From CAZWXH01 sp964637725 (GTDB lineage Bacteria > Bacillota_I > Bacilli_A > Erysipelotrichales > Coprobacillaceae), in contig CAZWXH010000003.1 in assembly GCA_964637725.1 (NCBI GenBank), forward strand, positions 1 to 43,973: a DNA stretch of 43,973 nt, in the 5' to 3' direction. How positions within the stretch are numbered: the first letter of the stretch is position 1; every line of letters begins with the position of its first letter. The notes under the pieces were generated by a model. That model was not told the origin of the DNA. It made no database searches and was given only the letters and a program-made list of their open reading frames with translations. The position numbers and the translations under genes are program-made. This document shows, piece after piece, positions 32,701 through 40,288 of this stretch.

Positions 32701-32816
32701 CCTGCAAAAAAGGCGGCACCTAGAAATACAATTAGAAAGATAGAGAGAAATCTAGATTTTGTTTTTCCTATAGAACGCCATAGATTCTTATAGAAAACTG
32801 ATTTCTTCTTTACCAT
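29769..32816 (-). CDS. FtsX-type ABC exporter permease with extracellular coiled coil
   Basis: A 1015-residue MacB/FtsX-family permease. A first span at about 22-40 is followed by a large external domain (41-~480) that includes a MacB-like part and a long helical coiled-coil stretch (~270-455). The first FtsX block has spans in ~482-600, including the TLRALGYSKWDIIKQYI coupling loop. A further span lies at ~655-675, then a second external part, and a C-terminal FtsX block (~890-1010) with TIKVLGFRRREVYDYIF. This layout fits Bacillota exporters for peptide antibiotics, lipids or virulence peptides; the substrate is not evident. It overlaps the ATPase gene by seven bases. No two-component system is adjacent, unlike bacitracin-type resistance modules. 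Confidence 0.88.
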   Translation of the reverse strand: MVKKKSVFYKNLWRSIGKTKSRFLSIFLIVFLGAAFFAGLRNTPGTMMNSVDAYLDENTFSDLTYISSLGFSEEDINKIKDIEGIDKLEYAYQFDAQMIRNGKLEGINVYTAKKFDNQMINHPDLVKGKYPTKDDECVIDEQLSKDGTRVGDKIEISNLQGEKTFTVVGIINDARYISKTERGTNTLGDGTNAGYIEILTQGNAHLAMPKDLNDLREEDVLYNVVTVSVKGAKEFNIFSDQYDDHIEHVNSKIKSLLSLRMSDLYDKLTNDASSKIDDAQKEYNDGLKTYNDSKIIFDEKILEGKIQLTNAKIALASKEEEFLKGQGTLNEESQTVVSAIKQSSEQLKKDLAEYQKQLEEFQKNPTQTPPSIETLVKDINAITSMLDNTSAALSGLSQLNQADMQLQKAKLQIQQQENKLTLEELKTNNILNESKAKLDNAHQQIQNAKQKINDIPKGKLYTLTWHENTGVASYEANKNSIASIAAIFPLMFFLVSALVSLTTMTRMVEEQRGQSGTLRALGYSKWDIIKQYIIYVILATFFACILGMVIGTQFFPRIIYYLYNLMLFQIDAPILIYSSLTVSLLTIIISVFVTLIATLFVCSEELNHLPATLMRPKAPKLGKRILLEKITFIWKKLSFHYKVTMRNIFRYKKRFLMSIIGIAGCTALIITGFGIKSSVSQVSDLQYEKILKYDATVRLEDKVSLTDAKKYQSQLLKRDEVSNVEYVLEQSINLLKNKEDLYGSLVVYQSMDNIKNFIEFNDFYNQNKIKLDDDGIVLTAKTAELLDVGVNDTIDVELSGQKYNVKVSSIMENYFMNYIYMSQNLYESLTGNDLRVNNAFMTLKNMNESSQKSIETYMKEKDFGSVSYSNIAGDEFKDQVKSIDIVIVILIICAGALNFIVLYNLTNINIQERKSEIATIKVLGFRRREVYDYIFRENILLSIIGSICGTLFGYILHQFIIRTVELEVTMFVRSINLSNYILAVLITLAFTYFINFTMRRVLNKVDMVESLKSIE

Positions 32817-33514
32817 TCAATATCCTCAATCAACATTGGGTTTTGATTAATTTCAACCCCGTTGACTTTACCATTTTTTAAATGGATAACTCGATCTGCC
32901 ATTGGTGCTAAGGCAGAGTTATGTGTAATGACGACAACAGTCATTTGATATGTGTCACACATTTCTCTAAGTAATGAAAGAATAGACTTTCCTGTTTGAT
33001 AGTCTAAGGCTCCCGTTGGTTCATCACAAAGTAATAATTTAGGATTTTTAGCGATTGCTCTAGCAATTGCAACACGTTGCTGTTCGCCACCAGACATCTG
33101 AGAAGGAAAGTTTATCATACGATGATCTAACCCTACTCTTTGTAATACATTCTGAGGATCTAAAGGATGTTTAGATATTTGTGTTGATAATTCTACGTTT
33201 TCTAGTGCCGTTAAGTTTTGAACTAAATTGTAAAACTGAAAAACAAAGCCAATATCATTACGACGGTATTCAGTGAGTTTCTTCTCATCAAACATAGCAA
33301 TATTTTCTCCATCAACAAGGATTGACCCACTAGTCGGAGAATCCATCCCACCAAGCAAGTTTAGAATTGTTGTTTTCCCAGCTCCAGAAGCTCCAACAAT
33401 AACAACAAATTCTCCTTTGTTAATATCAAAATCAACGCCATCACTTGCTTTAATTGTGACATCACCCATAACATATGATTTTATAATATTTTTAAATTCA
33501 ATAAAAGCACTCAT
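32810..33514 (-). CDS. ABC exporter ATP-binding protein (LolD/MacB type)
   Basis: ATPase partner of the FtsX-type permease. The 234-residue protein has Walker A GASGAGKTT (about 36-44), the Q-loop GFVFQFYNLVQNLTALENVEL, signature MSGGEQQRVAIARA, Walker B LLLCDEPTGALD and the switch VITHN. The FYNLVQNLTALENV segment is characteristic of the MacB/LolD/bacitracin-exporter ATPases. I chose the ATG at 33512-33514, nine bases after AAGGATGG; an ATG four codons earlier lies within that site. Its stop overlaps the permease start. Confidence 0.92.
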   Translation of the reverse strand: MSAFIEFKNIIKSYVMGDVTIKASDGVDFDINKGEFVVIVGASGAGKTTILNLLGGMDSPTSGSILVDGENIAMFDEKKLTEYRRNDIGFVFQFYNLVQNLTALENVELSTQISKHPLDPQNVLQRVGLDHRMINFPSQMSGGEQQRVAIARAIAKNPKLLLCDEPTGALDYQTGKSILSLLREMCDTYQMTVVVITHNSALAPMADRVIHLKNGKVNGVEINQNPMLIEDIEW

Positions 33515-33544
33515 TTTTATTACCATCCTTTGTCCATATCTGTT

Positions 33545-33552
33545 ATTATAAT
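33545..33552. promoter_or_regulatory. Palindromic -10 shared by divergent promoters
   Basis: ATTATAAT lies within the palindrome TATTATAATA, so TATAAT reads on both strands between the exporter ATPase gene (minus) and the phosphodiesterase gene (plus). Neither direction has a strong -35. An imperfect dyad CAC-ATTTTAA-GTG follows at 33558-33570. Confidence 0.4.
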
Positions 33553-33596
33553 AGTATCACATTTTAAGTGTAATTCATATATGGAGGATAATATTT

Positions 33597-34094
33597 ATGA
33601 GTCAAGTTCTAATTATTTCTGATTCTCATTTTTTAAGAAAAGAACAATTAAAGCAATTTATTCATTCAATTCAAGATGTTGATGCCATTATTCATTGTGG
33701 AGATATTTATATCGGTTATCAAGAAAATGATTTTGATAATCTTTTCATATGTAAAGGAAATAACGATTTTGCGGATATACCTAAAATCTTAAATTTCACA
33801 ATCGATAATGTACGCTTTACAATAACACATGGTCATATTAACAGCTATGCATACAATCCAATTACTTTAACAGAATTACAAGAAAACTATCCTAGTGACA
33901 TTATTTGTTTTGGCCACACCCATGTGCCCTATATTCACCATGAAGAGAATCTTACAATTCTAAACCCTGGTAGTTTAACCCTTGCAAGAACCTACCCTAG
34001 AATTAACACTTATGTTCTTTATGATACTATGACGAAAATAGCGACATTCTATAATGTGAAAACACATGAAGAAGTTCAAGTGAATAAATCATAA
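33597..34094 (+). CDS. YfcE/MJ0936-type metallophosphoesterase
   Basis: A 165-residue metal-dependent phosphodiesterase. Its five metal-binding motifs are all present: SDSH (8-11), HCGD (about 34-37), GNND (about 57-60), THGH (about 79-82) and GHTH (about 107-110), followed by NPGS. Family members cleave simple phosphodiesters or regulate nucleotide pools; the natural substrate is unknown. The ATG follows ATGGAGGATAATATT. It lies divergent from the exporter operon and ends in a strong terminator. In other Bacillota this gene often sits beside rph-rdgB, which are not here. Confidence 0.9.
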   Translation: MSQVLIISDSHFLRKEQLKQFIHSIQDVDAIIHCGDIYIGYQENDFDNLFICKGNNDFADIPKILNFTIDNVRFTITHGHINSYAYNPITLTELQENYPSDIICFGHTHVPYIHHEENLTILNPGSLTLARTYPRINTYVLYDTMTKIATFYNVKTHEEVQVNKS

Positions 34095-34125
34095 AAGCGA
34101 AAGAATAATCTTTCGCTTTTTTCTT
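34093..34125. terminator. Bidirectional terminator between phosphodiesterase and ktrA
   Basis: Twelve-base perfect stem AAAAGCGAAAGA / TCTTTCGCTTTT with a four-base loop and T-rich flanks on the plus side; the minus direction reads A/T-rich and also serves ktrA. Confidence 0.9.
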
Positions 34126-34792
34126 AATCAAGAACTAAATAATCGAATTTTTCAATTTTTTCTGTTTCAGCAATCATTAGGAAATGATCATTTAACTGAA
34201 TAACATATGTTGGTTCAACAGATATTTCTAACTTATGTGTTTCGCTATCTCTTCTACCTAATATATTAATTCCATAATTCTTTCTTAAATCTAACGCTGA
34301 TAAAGAATGACCAACCCAAGCTTGAGGAACACTCATTTCTACAACACTATAACTATCATCAATTTCTACTAAATCAGTTATATTTTTTCTTAATAGTGAA
34401 CGAGCAACTCTTTCTCCCATTTCTTTTTCTGGGCGAACAACTCTGTCAGCACCGATTTTTTCTAAAACAGCTTTAAATCGTTTGTTTTTAGCTTTTGCTA
34501 TAATATAAGGAACACCAATTTCTTTAAGATTTAAACATCCTAATAAGCTTTCCTCTAAATGATTACCTATTGAAATAATCCCAACATCAAACTCACCAAT
34601 TCCTAAATCTCTTAAAAATTGTTGATCAGTAATATCTCCTACTACTGCCTTAGTCGCAAATTCAGAAACTCTTTGGACACACTCTTCATCTTTATCAATT
34701 GCCAAAACTTCGCAATCAAATTGAGATAACGTTTTAACAATTGTTGAACCAAATACACCTAAACCTAAAACTACATATTGTTTCTCATCCAT
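34124..34792 (-). CDS. ktrA: Ktr potassium uptake regulatory subunit (RCK domain)
   Basis: Cytosolic gating ring of a Ktr potassium transporter; binding of ATP/ADP or cyclic-di-AMP sets the open state. The 222-residue protein has an RCK-N Rossmann domain with GLGVFGS (10-16) and AIDKDEE (about 32-38), then an RCK-C domain (~135-222). Size and pairing match KtrA/KtrC. Its ATG lies three bases after the ktrB stop, so the two subunits are co-translated. Whether it is the KtrA or the KtrC paralogue cannot be told from sequence alone. Confidence 0.93.
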   Translation of the reverse strand: MDEKQYVVLGLGVFGSTIVKTLSQFDCEVLAIDKDEECVQRVSEFATKAVVGDITDQQFLRDLGIGEFDVGIISIGNHLEESLLGCLNLKEIGVPYIIAKAKNKRFKAVLEKIGADRVVRPEKEMGERVARSLLRKNITDLVEIDDSYSVVEMSVPQAWVGHSLSALDLRKNYGINILGRRDSETHKLEISVEPTYVIQLNDHFLMIAETEKIEKFDYLVLD

Positions 34793-34795
34793 GTT

Positions 34796-36193
34796 TTAAC
34801 CTATAAGTACATCCGCTTGAGGATATACAATTTCCTTTCCTTTTGCTTGATTATATCTTTTTGCAAATACTAATAACATTGTCATTGGTCCAATACGTCC
34901 AATATACATTAATGAAATAATAATAAGTTTTCCTATGAAACTTAACGTAGGTGTTACACCTGCTGTTAACCCCACAGTACCAAATGCTGAAAATACTTCG
35001 AAAATAATATTTATAAATGATTGATTCTCTGAAATACTTAAAATAAATAAACCAGTCATAGTTATAAAGAAACTGATAATTGAAATAGATAAAGCTCTTT
35101 TGACAAGATTATCCGACATAGAACGTTTAAACATCCCAACCTTCTCTGTTCCTTTCATTAGTGAAAAAATATAAAGAATCATAATTGCGAAAGTTGTTGT
35201 TTTAATACCACCAGCAGTCCCAGCTGGTGATCCACCTATAAACATAAATATACTCATTAATAACTTTGTAGATGTATGTAATGAAGCCATATCCATTGTT
35301 GCAAAGCCTGCCGTTCTTAAGGTCGTAGATTGGAAGAAACTTACAATCATTTGTTGCCAAAGTGGTAAATCTCCAATTGTTTGAGGATTATTGGTTTCTA
35401 ATAAGAAAATAGCAACTGTTCCAATCAACAACAAAAGCGTTGTCATAATAATAACAGCCTTGGAATGAACACTTAAATCAGCAACAAACTTACGAATTTT
35501 TAGCTTAGTATGTTTCTTTTTATAATTAAAGATAGCATGTTTTAAATCAACCCACACAAGGAATCCAAGTCCTCCAGCAATAATCAAACCACCTATTGTG
35601 AAATTGATAATAAGATTAGCTTGATATGGAATAAGTGAATTCGCTCCTAAAATATCAAAACCAGCATTACAGAAGGCTGATATAGAATGCCAAACTCCAT
35701 AATAAATACCTTTAACAAATCCAAATTCAGGAACAAAGACTAATGATAATAGAATAGCTCCAACAAATTCAAAGAACAACGTATATTTAATAACATGTTT
35801 TAAAAACTTACCGATATCTTTCAAAGAATTTTGATTTAAAGCTTCTTGCATTACAATTTTATTAGTAAAAGAAAGTCTTTTCTTAAACATAACAAACATT
35901 AAATTTAATAAAGTTAAAAAACCAAGACCACCAATTTGAATTAATATAACAATAATAATATGTCCAAATGTTGTATATTGCTCTGCTACTGTTACAGGAA
36001 CAAGCCCTGTTACACAAGTCGCAGATGTTGCAATAAATAAATGATTGATATATGTTGTTGCTCCATTATTCGCAATTGGTAATGATAACAAAAATGATCC
36101 AGTAAAAATCACCATTAAGAAACTAAATGCAATTCTTCTCACTGGAGAAAACTTACGTCTTTTCTTTCCATGATGCATATCAACGGCTTCCAT
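34796..36193 (-). CDS. ktrB: Ktr potassium uptake membrane subunit
   Basis: Sodium-dependent potassium channel-like transporter of the Trk/Ktr/HKT family, in the plasma membrane. The 465-residue protein has four M1-P-M2 repeats; the pore loops show the selectivity-filter pattern TCVTGL, SAFCNAGFD, TLRTAGFATM and FGTVGLTAG. The basic N-terminus HHGKKRRKFSP precedes the first span. The ATG at 36191-36193 follows GGGAGGTATAAG; a TTG eleven codons upstream has no site. No clear promoter lies in the 57-base gap after the flavoprotein gene, so read-through from there is possible. Confidence 0.94.
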   Translation of the reverse strand: MEAVDMHHGKKRRKFSPVRRIAFSFLMVIFTGSFLLSLPIANNGATTYINHLFIATSATCVTGLVPVTVAEQYTTFGHIIIVILIQIGGLGFLTLLNLMFVMFKKRLSFTNKIVMQEALNQNSLKDIGKFLKHVIKYTLFFEFVGAILLSLVFVPEFGFVKGIYYGVWHSISAFCNAGFDILGANSLIPYQANLIINFTIGGLIIAGGLGFLVWVDLKHAIFNYKKKHTKLKIRKFVADLSVHSKAVIIMTTLLLLIGTVAIFLLETNNPQTIGDLPLWQQMIVSFFQSTTLRTAGFATMDMASLHTSTKLLMSIFMFIGGSPAGTAGGIKTTTFAIMILYIFSLMKGTEKVGMFKRSMSDNLVKRALSISIISFFITMTGLFILSISENQSFINIIFEVFSAFGTVGLTAGVTPTLSFIGKLIIISLMYIGRIGPMTMLLVFAKRYNQAKGKEIVYPQADVLIG

Positions 36194-36249
36194 CTTATAC
36201 CTCCCTAAGATAAAATAAAGAATCAATACTATTTAAAACTATTACATCA

Positions 36250-37416
36250 TTACACTTCGACAAGCATATCTTTGTTTATTGCTTGAGCTACCCGATAAGC
36301 GCTTGAAAATGCAAAATGTAAATTATAGCCACCACACATACCCGCTACGTTTAATATCTCCCCCATAGCATACATTCCTGGATACTTCGAGATTTGTAAT
36401 GAAGAGTCAACTTCTTTCATTGACAATCCTCCCTTCATCACTTGTGCAGTTTCATATGTTTGTAACGATGTTATAGATAATCTGAAGTCTTTAAGTCTTT
36501 TCAAGATTGACTCAACATCTTGATCTTCGAAAGATTCAAAGAACGATGATATCTTACTATGAAATAATCCATCGTAAAAATGATTATAGTCCTTATTCAG
36601 ACGAAGTTCAATATATTCTCGCATTTTCTTTTCATCTTCATTATCAAAAAAATCAATTGCAACTTGATATTCATGATTATCCTTACAAAGTGAAGACAAT
36701 TGCATAACCGCAATACCACTAATACCATAATCAGTAAATAGCAATTCACCCTTTTCTTTATGGATACAAACATCATCTTCTAATAAAGAAAAGGTTCCTT
36801 TCACTCTAACCCCTTTTAATTGATTTAAAACTGGTTGAGTTTTCATTTGTACAAGTGAAGGTGTTGGTTTAATAACTGAAAGTTTTAACATTTTCAATAA
36901 ATCATATCTTCTATTATCACTTCCCGATAACTTACCTGCTTCACTTCCCATCGCGAAAACAACATAATCAGCTTTATATGATTCATTCGCATGAACAATA
37001 TACTGTTCACCCTTTTCAATACTCGTGACTGATTGATTATATATGAAAATGACACCTAGATCTTTGGCTATATCCATTAAAATATTTTTTACCGATTGTG
37101 CCTGTTCACTTTTTGGATATAGCAATTGACCTTGATATATACAATAAAGTCCTAATTGTTCTATCATACTCTTCATATCAAATGAAGAAATAATATTATT
37201 AACAATATCTTGATTATCACTTTGATAGTATTGTATATTCATATCGCGATTAGAAAGATTACATCTGCCATTTCCTGTCGCTAGCAATTTCTTTAAAGAA
37301 GTTGCATTTTGTTCTAAAATAATAACTTCAATATTATCCATTAAATTTTGTTTAAGTAGAATTGAAAGGTATACACCTGATACGCCAGCACCTACAATTA
37401 TAATTTTTTTCATCAT
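36250..37416 (-). CDS. HI0933/BaiN-type FAD-dependent oxidoreductase
   Basis: A flavoprotein of the YhiN/HI0933 family (about 388 residues). The FAD-binding fold shows IIIVGAGVSGVYLSILL near the N-terminus, KLLATGNGRCNLSNRD (about 45-60, the family hallmark), YVVFAMGSEAG (mid) and the C-terminal MKGGLSMKEVD and GEILNVAGMCGGYNLHFAFSSA. Some members act in bile-acid 7-dehydroxylation (BaiN), but most have no known substrate. ATG codons at 37422, 37416 and 37413 are possible; I prefer 37416, six bases after AAAGG. It has a good promoter and may read into ktrB. Confidence 0.9.
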   Translation of the reverse strand: MMKKIIIVGAGVSGVYLSILLKQNLMDNIEVIILEQNATSLKKLLATGNGRCNLSNRDMNIQYYQSDNQDIVNNIISSFDMKSMIEQLGLYCIYQGQLLYPKSEQAQSVKNILMDIAKDLGVIFIYNQSVTSIEKGEQYIVHANESYKADYVVFAMGSEAGKLSGSDNRRYDLLKMLKLSVIKPTPSLVQMKTQPVLNQLKGVRVKGTFSLLEDDVCIHKEKGELLFTDYGISGIAVMQLSSLCKDNHEYQVAIDFFDNEDEKKMREYIELRLNKDYNHFYDGLFHSKISSFFESFEDQDVESILKRLKDFRLSITSLQTYETAQVMKGGLSMKEVDSSLQISKYPGMYAMGEILNVAGMCGGYNLHFAFSSAYRVAQAINKDMLVEV

Positions 37417-37451
37417 TTTCATCCTTTAAAATTCTTATTCATTTATTATCA

Positions 37452-37479
37452 ATCATAACATTTTAAAATAACTTTTCAA
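37452..37479 (-). promoter_or_regulatory. Sigma-A type promoter of the flavoprotein gene
   Basis: TTGAAA (37474-37479), 16-base spacer, TATGAT (37452-37457) with a TGT extension on the minus strand. Confidence 0.75.
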
Positions 37480-37551
37480 GTCATTTCCTTAAGACCTTTT
37501 AGTGTCATGATAGACTCCAATTTCTAAAACCAACACTATTCATATTATGTA

Positions 37552-37580
37552 TTGAAATATATCGAAAAAATGGTTATAAT
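37552..37580 (+). promoter_or_regulatory. Sigma-A type promoter of the YebC-family gene
   Basis: TTGAAA (37552-37557), 17-base spacer, TATAAT (37575-37580) on the plus strand, about 30 bases before the start codon. Confidence 0.85.
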
Positions 37581-37609
37581 ATTAAGGAAGTTTTGAAGGA
37601 GGAATTCGC

Positions 37610-38347
37610 ATGGGAAGAGCACATGAAGTCCGTAAAGCATCAATGGCTAAAACGGCTGCAAAGAAAACAAAAGTATATTCATATTATGGAAAAGAAATAT
37701 ATCTAGCTGCAAAAGCTGGTGGACCAGATATTGAGGCTAATTTATCATTAAGACGTCTTGTTGAAAAAGCAAAGAAGGAACAAGTTCCTGGTGATGTTAT
37801 TAAACGTGCAATTGATAAAGTTAAAAGTGGTGTAACTGAAAATTATGAAGAAATTCAATTTGAAGGATTTGGCGCTAATAACTCTACTGTCATTGTAAAA
37901 TGTTTGACTGATAATATTAATCGTACAATCTCTCAAGTACGTCCTGCATTTACAAAATCTAAATCAAAGTTAGGTGCTGAAGGATCAGTTTCTTATTTAT
38001 ATGATGTAGAAAGTACTGTTATCTTTGCTGGAATGAATGAAGAAGAAGTATTAGAAGCATTAATTATGGCTGAAGTTGATGCAAAAGACATCCAAACACT
38101 TGATGATAATCGTATTAAAGTCATTGGTGAACCTACTGATTTATATAAAATCAAAACTGCTATAGAAAATGCAAAACCAGATATTGAATTTGATGTTGAT
38201 GAAATAACAACAACACCACAAGAATATGTTGAATTAGATGGTGAGGATATGGAATTGTTTGAACGTTTGATGACTTTATTAGACGATTGTGATGATGTAG
38301 ATCAAGTTTACCATAATGTATCTAATTATGATGATGGAGAAGAATAA
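37610..38347 (+). CDS. YebC/PmpR-family regulator, YeeN-like branch
   Basis: A 245-residue protein of the YebC family; members act as transcription regulators or as translation activators that help ribosomes through difficult proline-rich motifs. The three-domain fold is supported by LAAKAGGPDIEANLSLRRLV (in the N-terminal domain), VPGDVIKRAIDKVK, EEIQFEGFG and a very acidic C-terminus. The N-terminus MGRAHEVRKASMAKTAAKKT resembles E. coli YeeN rather than the MAGHSKWANI start of YebC. The ATG follows GAAGGAGGAATTCGC, a strong site. It has its own promoter and is followed by a terminator hairpin. Confidence 0.92.
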   Translation: MGRAHEVRKASMAKTAAKKTKVYSYYGKEIYLAAKAGGPDIEANLSLRRLVEKAKKEQVPGDVIKRAIDKVKSGVTENYEEIQFEGFGANNSTVIVKCLTDNINRTISQVRPAFTKSKSKLGAEGSVSYLYDVESTVIFAGMNEEEVLEALIMAEVDAKDIQTLDDNRIKVIGEPTDLYKIKTAIENAKPDIEFDVDEITTTPQEYVELDGEDMELFERLMTLLDDCDDVDQVYHNVSNYDDGEE

Positions 38348-38372
38348 CATGCATTGCATGTTATCTTTTTTT
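38344..38372 (+). terminator. Terminator of the YebC-family gene
   Basis: Perfect nine-base stem ATAACATGC / GCATGTTAT with a three-base loop followed by seven T. The next gene's ATG starts three bases later. Confidence 0.85.
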
Positions 38373-38374
38373 AT

Positions 38375-39037
38375 ATGATAGTTACACATCTTTATCACAG
38401 TGGTGTTTTAGTTGAATTAGAAAATCATCTTCTATTATTCGATTATTATCAAGGTGAATTAGAACTCAATATTAATAAACCACTCTATATATTTGTATCA
38501 CATCGTCATTATGATCATTATAATCCTGCTATATTCAAAATCAATCATCCTCATATTACCTATATTCTTTCTACATCAATTAGACATAAACATCTTGCTA
38601 ATTATGTTGAAACAAATCAAACATATCAATTTAATGATGTCATTGTAAAAACATTACTATCTACTGATGAGGGATGTGCATTTATAGTCAAAGCTGAAGA
38701 TAAGACTATTTATCACGCTGGTGATTTAAATTGGTGGTATTGGCCAGAGGAATCAGTCGCTAACAATACATACCAAAAAGAAACCTATCAAGATCAAATC
38801 AATCTCATCGATGAACCACTTGATATTGCATTTGTTATTGTAGATATAAGACAAGAAGATAGTTATTGTTTAGGATTACAATATTTCTTGAAACAAGTTC
38901 AATCAAGTTATATATTTCCTATTCATTATTTTGGAGACTATTCAATTAGCAATAAATTAAAGGCAGAAAAATTGGATAATCCATATCAATCATTAATTAT
39001 GGATATCAAGCATAAAAATCAAAAGTTTACGATATAA
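38375..39037 (+). CDS. Metallo-beta-lactamase-fold hydrolase
   Basis: A 220-residue MBL-fold protein of the UlaG/UPF0173-like group. The start MIVTHLYHSGVLVELENHLLLFDY fits the family; metal ligands are SHRHYDH (42-48, HxHxDH), YHAGDLN (about 111-117) and IFPIHYFGDY (about 190-199). Substrate is unknown. The ATG at 38375 gives the family N-terminus; an upstream TTG lies inside the terminator stem. No ribosome site is visible, because the bases before the ATG form the terminator T-run, so initiation may be weak or depend on read-through. It ends in a terminator shared with dnaJ. Confidence 0.85.
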   Translation: MIVTHLYHSGVLVELENHLLLFDYYQGELELNINKPLYIFVSHRHYDHYNPAIFKINHPHITYILSTSIRHKHLANYVETNQTYQFNDVIVKTLLSTDEGCAFIVKAEDKTIYHAGDLNWWYWPEESVANNTYQKETYQDQINLIDEPLDIAFVIVDIRQEDSYCLGLQYFLKQVQSSYIFPIHYFGDYSISNKLKAEKLDNPYQSLIMDIKHKNQKFTI

Positions 39038-39039
39038 AT

Positions 39040-39083
39040 AAAAAAAACAAATATTAAGAGATATTCTTATTATTTGTTTTTTT
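39040..39083. terminator. Bidirectional terminator between the MBL gene and dnaJ
   Basis: A long hairpin with A-run/T-run arms: AAACAAATA-T-TAAGA pairs with TCTTA-T-TATTTGTTT around a five-base loop, one T-T mismatch, giving a U-tract in either direction. Confidence 0.85.
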
Positions 39084-39108
39084 ATTATACAAAAGAAGTA
39101 GTTTTTCA

Positions 39109-40236
39109 CTATTTCTTAAAACCTTTTTTAAATTGATCAAAGATTGAATCTTTTTTTGCACCACTTCTTAGCTTAGTGTATAGATCTTTTTCATCTTTTG
39201 ATAGCTTTGTAGGCACTTTTACATCAATTTTTACAAATTGATCACCATAGTTATCACTACGAATATCTTTTACACCTTTTCCTTTTAATCTCATTGTTGT
39301 CCCTGGTTGTGTTCCTTCAGGCACTTTCAATGTGACATCTCCATAAACAGTAGGAACATCAACTTCACATCCTAGTGTAGCATCAATCGCTGAAATAGGA
39401 ATCTGAATTGAGATATTCTTACCATCTCGAATAAAATGAGAATGAGGTTTTACATAAATTTCAACATATAAATCTCCATTACTTCCACCATTCGCTCCTC
39501 GATGTCCTTTGCCTTGAACTCTTAGTTGTTGATGTGTGTTAATACCAGCAGGTATATTTAACTCAACAGTGATGTTTTTATTAACATACCCTTTGCCTTT
39601 ACAGTGATCACATTTTTCTTTAACAACTTTACCAGTTCCGTTACAGTCAGGACATGTTGTTTGGTTCACAAATGTCCCAAACGGAGAACGTTGTTGAGTA
39701 CGAATTGAACCTGTCCCATTACATCTTGTACATGTATGAACATCATTTGGCGTCTTAGCCCCACTACCATGGCAATGAGTACATTGTTCATCATAATTAA
39801 TCTTGATTTCAGTTTTCTTACCTTTAATTGCATCCATGAAATCAATTTCTAGTTGGACAAATCGATCCTCTCCACGAAGAGGTCCAGACTTTCTCTGACG
39901 TTGTCCGCCTCCACCACCAAAGAAAGAACCAAATATATCTCCTAAATCTACATCTTCAAATCCTCCGAAACCTCCAGAGAATCCACCACCACCGCCAAAT
40001 CCACCAGTTTGATCAAATGCAGCATGACCATAACGATCATAGGCAGCCTTTTTATTGTCATCTGATAAGACATCATAAGCCTCTTGTACTTCTTTGAATT
40101 TATCTTCGGCTCCAGCATCTTTATTGACATCGGGGTGATACTTTTTAGCCATCTTACGATATGCTCGTTTTATTTCATCAGCACTTGCGCTTTTTGTGAC
40201 TCCAAGCACTTCATAATAATCTCTTTTATCAGCCAT
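39109..40236 (-). CDS. dnaJ: Chaperone DnaJ
   Basis: Hsp40 co-chaperone that stimulates DnaK's ATPase and hands over substrates. The 375-residue protein has the J-domain (1-70) with HPD (34-36), a Gly/Phe-rich linker (about 75-112, GFGGGGGFSGGFGG), four CxxCxGxG zinc repeats (CTHCHGSG, CTRCNGTG, CPDCNGTG, CDHCKGKG; about 145-215) and two C-terminal substrate domains. The ATG follows AAGAGGTGAGAA. It is the last gene of the hrcA operon, 52 bases after dnaK with a hairpin in the gap. Confidence 0.97.
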   Translation of the reverse strand: MADKRDYYEVLGVTKSASADEIKRAYRKMAKKYHPDVNKDAGAEDKFKEVQEAYDVLSDDNKKAAYDRYGHAAFDQTGGFGGGGGFSGGFGGFEDVDLGDIFGSFFGGGGGQRQRKSGPLRGEDRFVQLEIDFMDAIKGKKTEIKINYDEQCTHCHGSGAKTPNDVHTCTRCNGTGSIRTQQRSPFGTFVNQTTCPDCNGTGKVVKEKCDHCKGKGYVNKNITVELNIPAGINTHQQLRVQGKGHRGANGGSNGDLYVEIYVKPHSHFIRDGKNISIQIPISAIDATLGCEVDVPTVYGDVTLKVPEGTQPGTTMRLKGKGVKDIRSDNYGDQFVKIDVKVPTKLSKDEKDLYTKLRSGAKKDSIFDQFKKGFKK

Positions 40237-40260
40237 TTTCTTCTCACCTCTTGACTAGTT

Positions 40261-40285
40261 AAAACCAAGGCAAAGCCTTGGCTTT
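40261..40285 (-). terminator. Hairpin between dnaK and dnaJ
   Basis: Minus-strand stem AAAGCCAAGGC / GCCTTGGTTTT with a three-base loop and a short T-run. It may partly terminate transcription or mark an RNA-processing point, lowering dnaJ relative to dnaK. Confidence 0.65.
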
Positions 40286-40288
40286 ATA

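Noticed and set aside
29769..33514. Bacitracin-type (BceAB) resistance module
   Set aside because: The permease is larger with two FtsX blocks and a coiled coil, and there is no adjacent histidine kinase or response regulator.
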